In this document: piece after piece, positions 62,713-64,000 of the stretch | Position numbering within the stretch: the first letter of the stretch is position 1 | Layout: each line of letters begins with the position of its first letter | NCBI RefSeq assembly: GCF_019021925.1 | Contig: NZ_CP058990.1 | Coordinates: 798,001 to 862,000, forward strand | Direction: 5' to 3' | DNA from: Cellulophaga sp. HaHaR_3_176 | Lineage (GTDB): Bacteria > Bacteroidota > Bacteroidia > Flavobacteriales > Flavobacteriaceae | DNA length: 64,000 nt | Position numbers and translations under genes: made by a program | The notes under the pieces: generated by a model | What the model was told of the DNA's origin: nothing | The model's database searches: none | The model's input: only the letters and a program-made list of their open reading frames with translations

Positions 62713-64000
62713 TTATTTTTCTATTGTAAAGTAAAAAGTAGTTCCGATACCAATTTCACTTTCTAGCCAAACATTACCGTTATATAGGTCTATAATTTTT
62801 TTAACAATTGATAATCCAATCCCAGTAGATCTTTCTTTATTACCTACAGATTCAAAAATTTTAAATATTTTTTCATGGTATTCTTTTGGTATACCAACTC
62901 CATTATCTTTAACGCTAAATTGCCAGTGTGTATTTACATCTTTACAAGCAATTTCCACAAGACCTTCTTTTCGTTCTATATGAACTACTGCATTGCTTAA
63001 AAAATTCTGTATTAGTTGATGAATTTTAGTGCGATCAGCATTAATGATAGGTAATTTATTAACGACTACAACTTTAACATGTTCTGGTATATAAATAATA
63101 TCTGTTATTTCTTTAATAACTTCATTAACATCAACATTATCGTTTTCTATATTATCGCTATTTATTGTAGAATATTTTAAAATGCCATCAATCAAATTAT
63201 CCATGGCTTCAACTTTTTCTTGCATCAAAGACAAGTTATTTTTACCATTATCATCTAATACATTTATATAGTCTTCATATAACCAGGTGCATAAGGCACT
63301 AATACTTCGTAAAGGAGATTTTAAATCATGTGATACTATATGGGCGTATTCTTGTAAGCCTAAATTACTTTTTTCTAATTCTGTTACTAATTTTTCTTTT
63401 TGAATTTCAAGTCTTTTTTGATTTGTAATATCCAAATTTATACCTAAAGAACCTATAATTTTACCAGTATGGTCATATCTAGGGGCTCCACTGATCAGCC
63501 AATGTTTTTTACTGCCATCTTTATGGCAAATTTCAATTTCGTATGAGTCAGACTTCCCATCGAGTCGGCTACTCATTTTTTCTTTAATTTTTTCTTTTTC
63601 CTTACTATATATTACATCAATAGCATTATTATTTAGTAACTCATATTCTGAGTAACCACTCATTTTAGAAAAACTATTGTTTACCATCTGCACTTTAAAA
63701 TTTTCATCAATTTCAATAAGTCCCAAGTTCATGTTAGCTATAATACTTCTATATTTTTCTTTTTCAGCTTCTATATTTTTTTTATAATTTTTAGAAAGAG
63801 TTATATCTGTATAAGCCCATAAATGGCCGTTATAATTCCCATCGCTAAAAATAGGTATATAATCTCGTTCTAAAATTCGACCATCTTGCATCAATAGTTC
63901 GTCAGCTAAAACAAGTTTTTTATTTTTTAAAATTGTTTCTATTTTAAGTAGTTCAACATCAGGGTTTTTAAATAAATTTTTGGTATTATTCATTGCTTTT
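62713..64000 (-). CDS. PAS-domain sensor histidine kinase (5' end beyond the window)
   Basis: At least 428 residues are visible and the reading frame is open to the window edge. The first ATG at 63993 lies in the second half of a PAS domain (YIPIFSDGNYNGHLWAYTDIT is a PAS C-terminal end), so the real start is upstream and this is partial. A complete PAS domain follows (about residues 90-190, NLGLIEIDENFKVQMVNNSF, HWLISGAPRYDHTGKI), then DHp with YAHIVSHDLKSPLRSISAL and an ATPase domain with QNFLSNAV, VKDNGVGIPKEYHE and RSTGIGLSIVKKII. No membrane helix is in the visible part. It is first in the signalling operon as seen. Confidence 0.92.
   Translation of the reverse strand, partial: KAMNNTKNLFKNPDVELLKIETILKNKKLVLADELLMQDGRILERDYIPIFSDGNYNGHLWAYTDITLSKNYKKNIEAEKEKYRSIIANMNLGLIEIDENFKVQMVNNSFSKMSGYSEYELLNNNAIDVIYSKEKEKIKEKMSSRLDGKSDSYEIEICHKDGSKKHWLISGAPRYDHTGKIIGSLGINLDITNQKRLEIQKEKLVTELEKSNLGLQEYAHIVSHDLKSPLRSISALCTWLYEDYINVLDDNGKNNLSLMQEKVEAMDNLIDGILKYSTINSDNIENDNVDVNEVIKEITDIIYIPEHVKVVVVNKLPIINADRTKIHQLIQNFLSNAVVHIERKEGLVEIACKDVNTHWQFSVKDNGVGIPKEYHEKIFKIFESVGNKERSTGIGLSIVKKIIDLYNGNVWLESEIGIGTTFYFTIEK

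Noticed and set aside
62713..63993. The PAS kinase as a complete gene starting at 63993
   Set aside because: The ATG lies in the middle of a PAS domain and the frame is open to the window edge, so the gene continues outside.

Overview
The window is a 64-kb stretch of chromosome from a marine member of the Flavobacteriaceae (Bacteroidota). The evidence is the A+T-rich composition, the near absence of Shine-Dalgarno sequences, promoters of the Bacteroidota type (TTTG, 17-20 nt, TAnnTTTG), lipoproteins with acidic residues after the lipid cysteine, DnaX/GyrA/ClpC proteins of flavobacterial type, and two alginate lyases. No phage, IS element, CRISPR array or integrase is visible. The first and last genes (RNase Z and a PAS histidine kinase) run off the window edges.

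Layout. 1-5.1 kb: RNase Z, PdxH, then a polyphosphate group (SixA-like phosphatase, PPK1, Ppx/GppA). 5.1-10.7 kb, mostly minus strand: MiaE, DnaX with a gamma/tau switch at an A10 run, RNase P RNA (plus strand), a LURP-one-like protein, RsmD, a DUF3822 protein and a pilin-like small protein. 10.7-16.6 kb, plus strand: RecD-like helicase, DUF4126 protein, KdsB, HAD hydrolase, CAT-like acetyltransferase, lysophosphatidate-type acyltransferase and a surface lipoprotein. 16.6-20.6 kb, minus strand: YebC, pterin dehydratase, SDR, glutaminase, GcvT. 20.8-23.7 kb: two PL7 alginate lyases, each preceded by palindromes of the TTGGTTAACCAA type. 23.8-28.7 kb: a thrABC operon with a strong promoter and a threonine-rich leader peptide, that is, an attenuator. 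28.7-42.2 kb: housekeeping genes (Nnr, ClpC, GyrA, a TPR protein, an NlpC/P60 protein lacking its cysteine, thiolase, PgpH-like 7TM-HD protein, tRNA-Ser and tRNA-Pro). 42.6-46.9 kb: a TSP3-repeat protein, a formylglycine-generating enzyme and a BASS transporter.

47-64 kb is the most unusual part and looks like one polysaccharide-production and signalling region. It encodes a receiver-GT2 fusion, a very large polytopic membrane protein, a lipoprotein, a membrane-anchored GH5-like hydrolase, a GT4 glycosyltransferase, a MOP-type flippase and a TPR plus beta-barrel outer-membrane protein. Beside these lies a phosphorelay: LytTR response regulator, free HPt protein, histidine kinase, FIST sensor protein and PAS histidine kinase. 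The set of parts (GT4, MOP flippase, TIM-barrel hydrolase, lipoprotein, TPR-barrel) resembles a Pel-type synthase-dependent exopolysaccharide machine. A phosphorelay, including a receiver fused directly to a glycosyltransferase, stands where c-di-GMP control would be expected. This is an inference from domain content, not a demonstrated function.

Other notable points are the candidate dnaX slippage site, the thr attenuator, the shared operators of the alginate lyase genes, and a tandem array of hairpin units between the convergent GH5 and GT4 genes.
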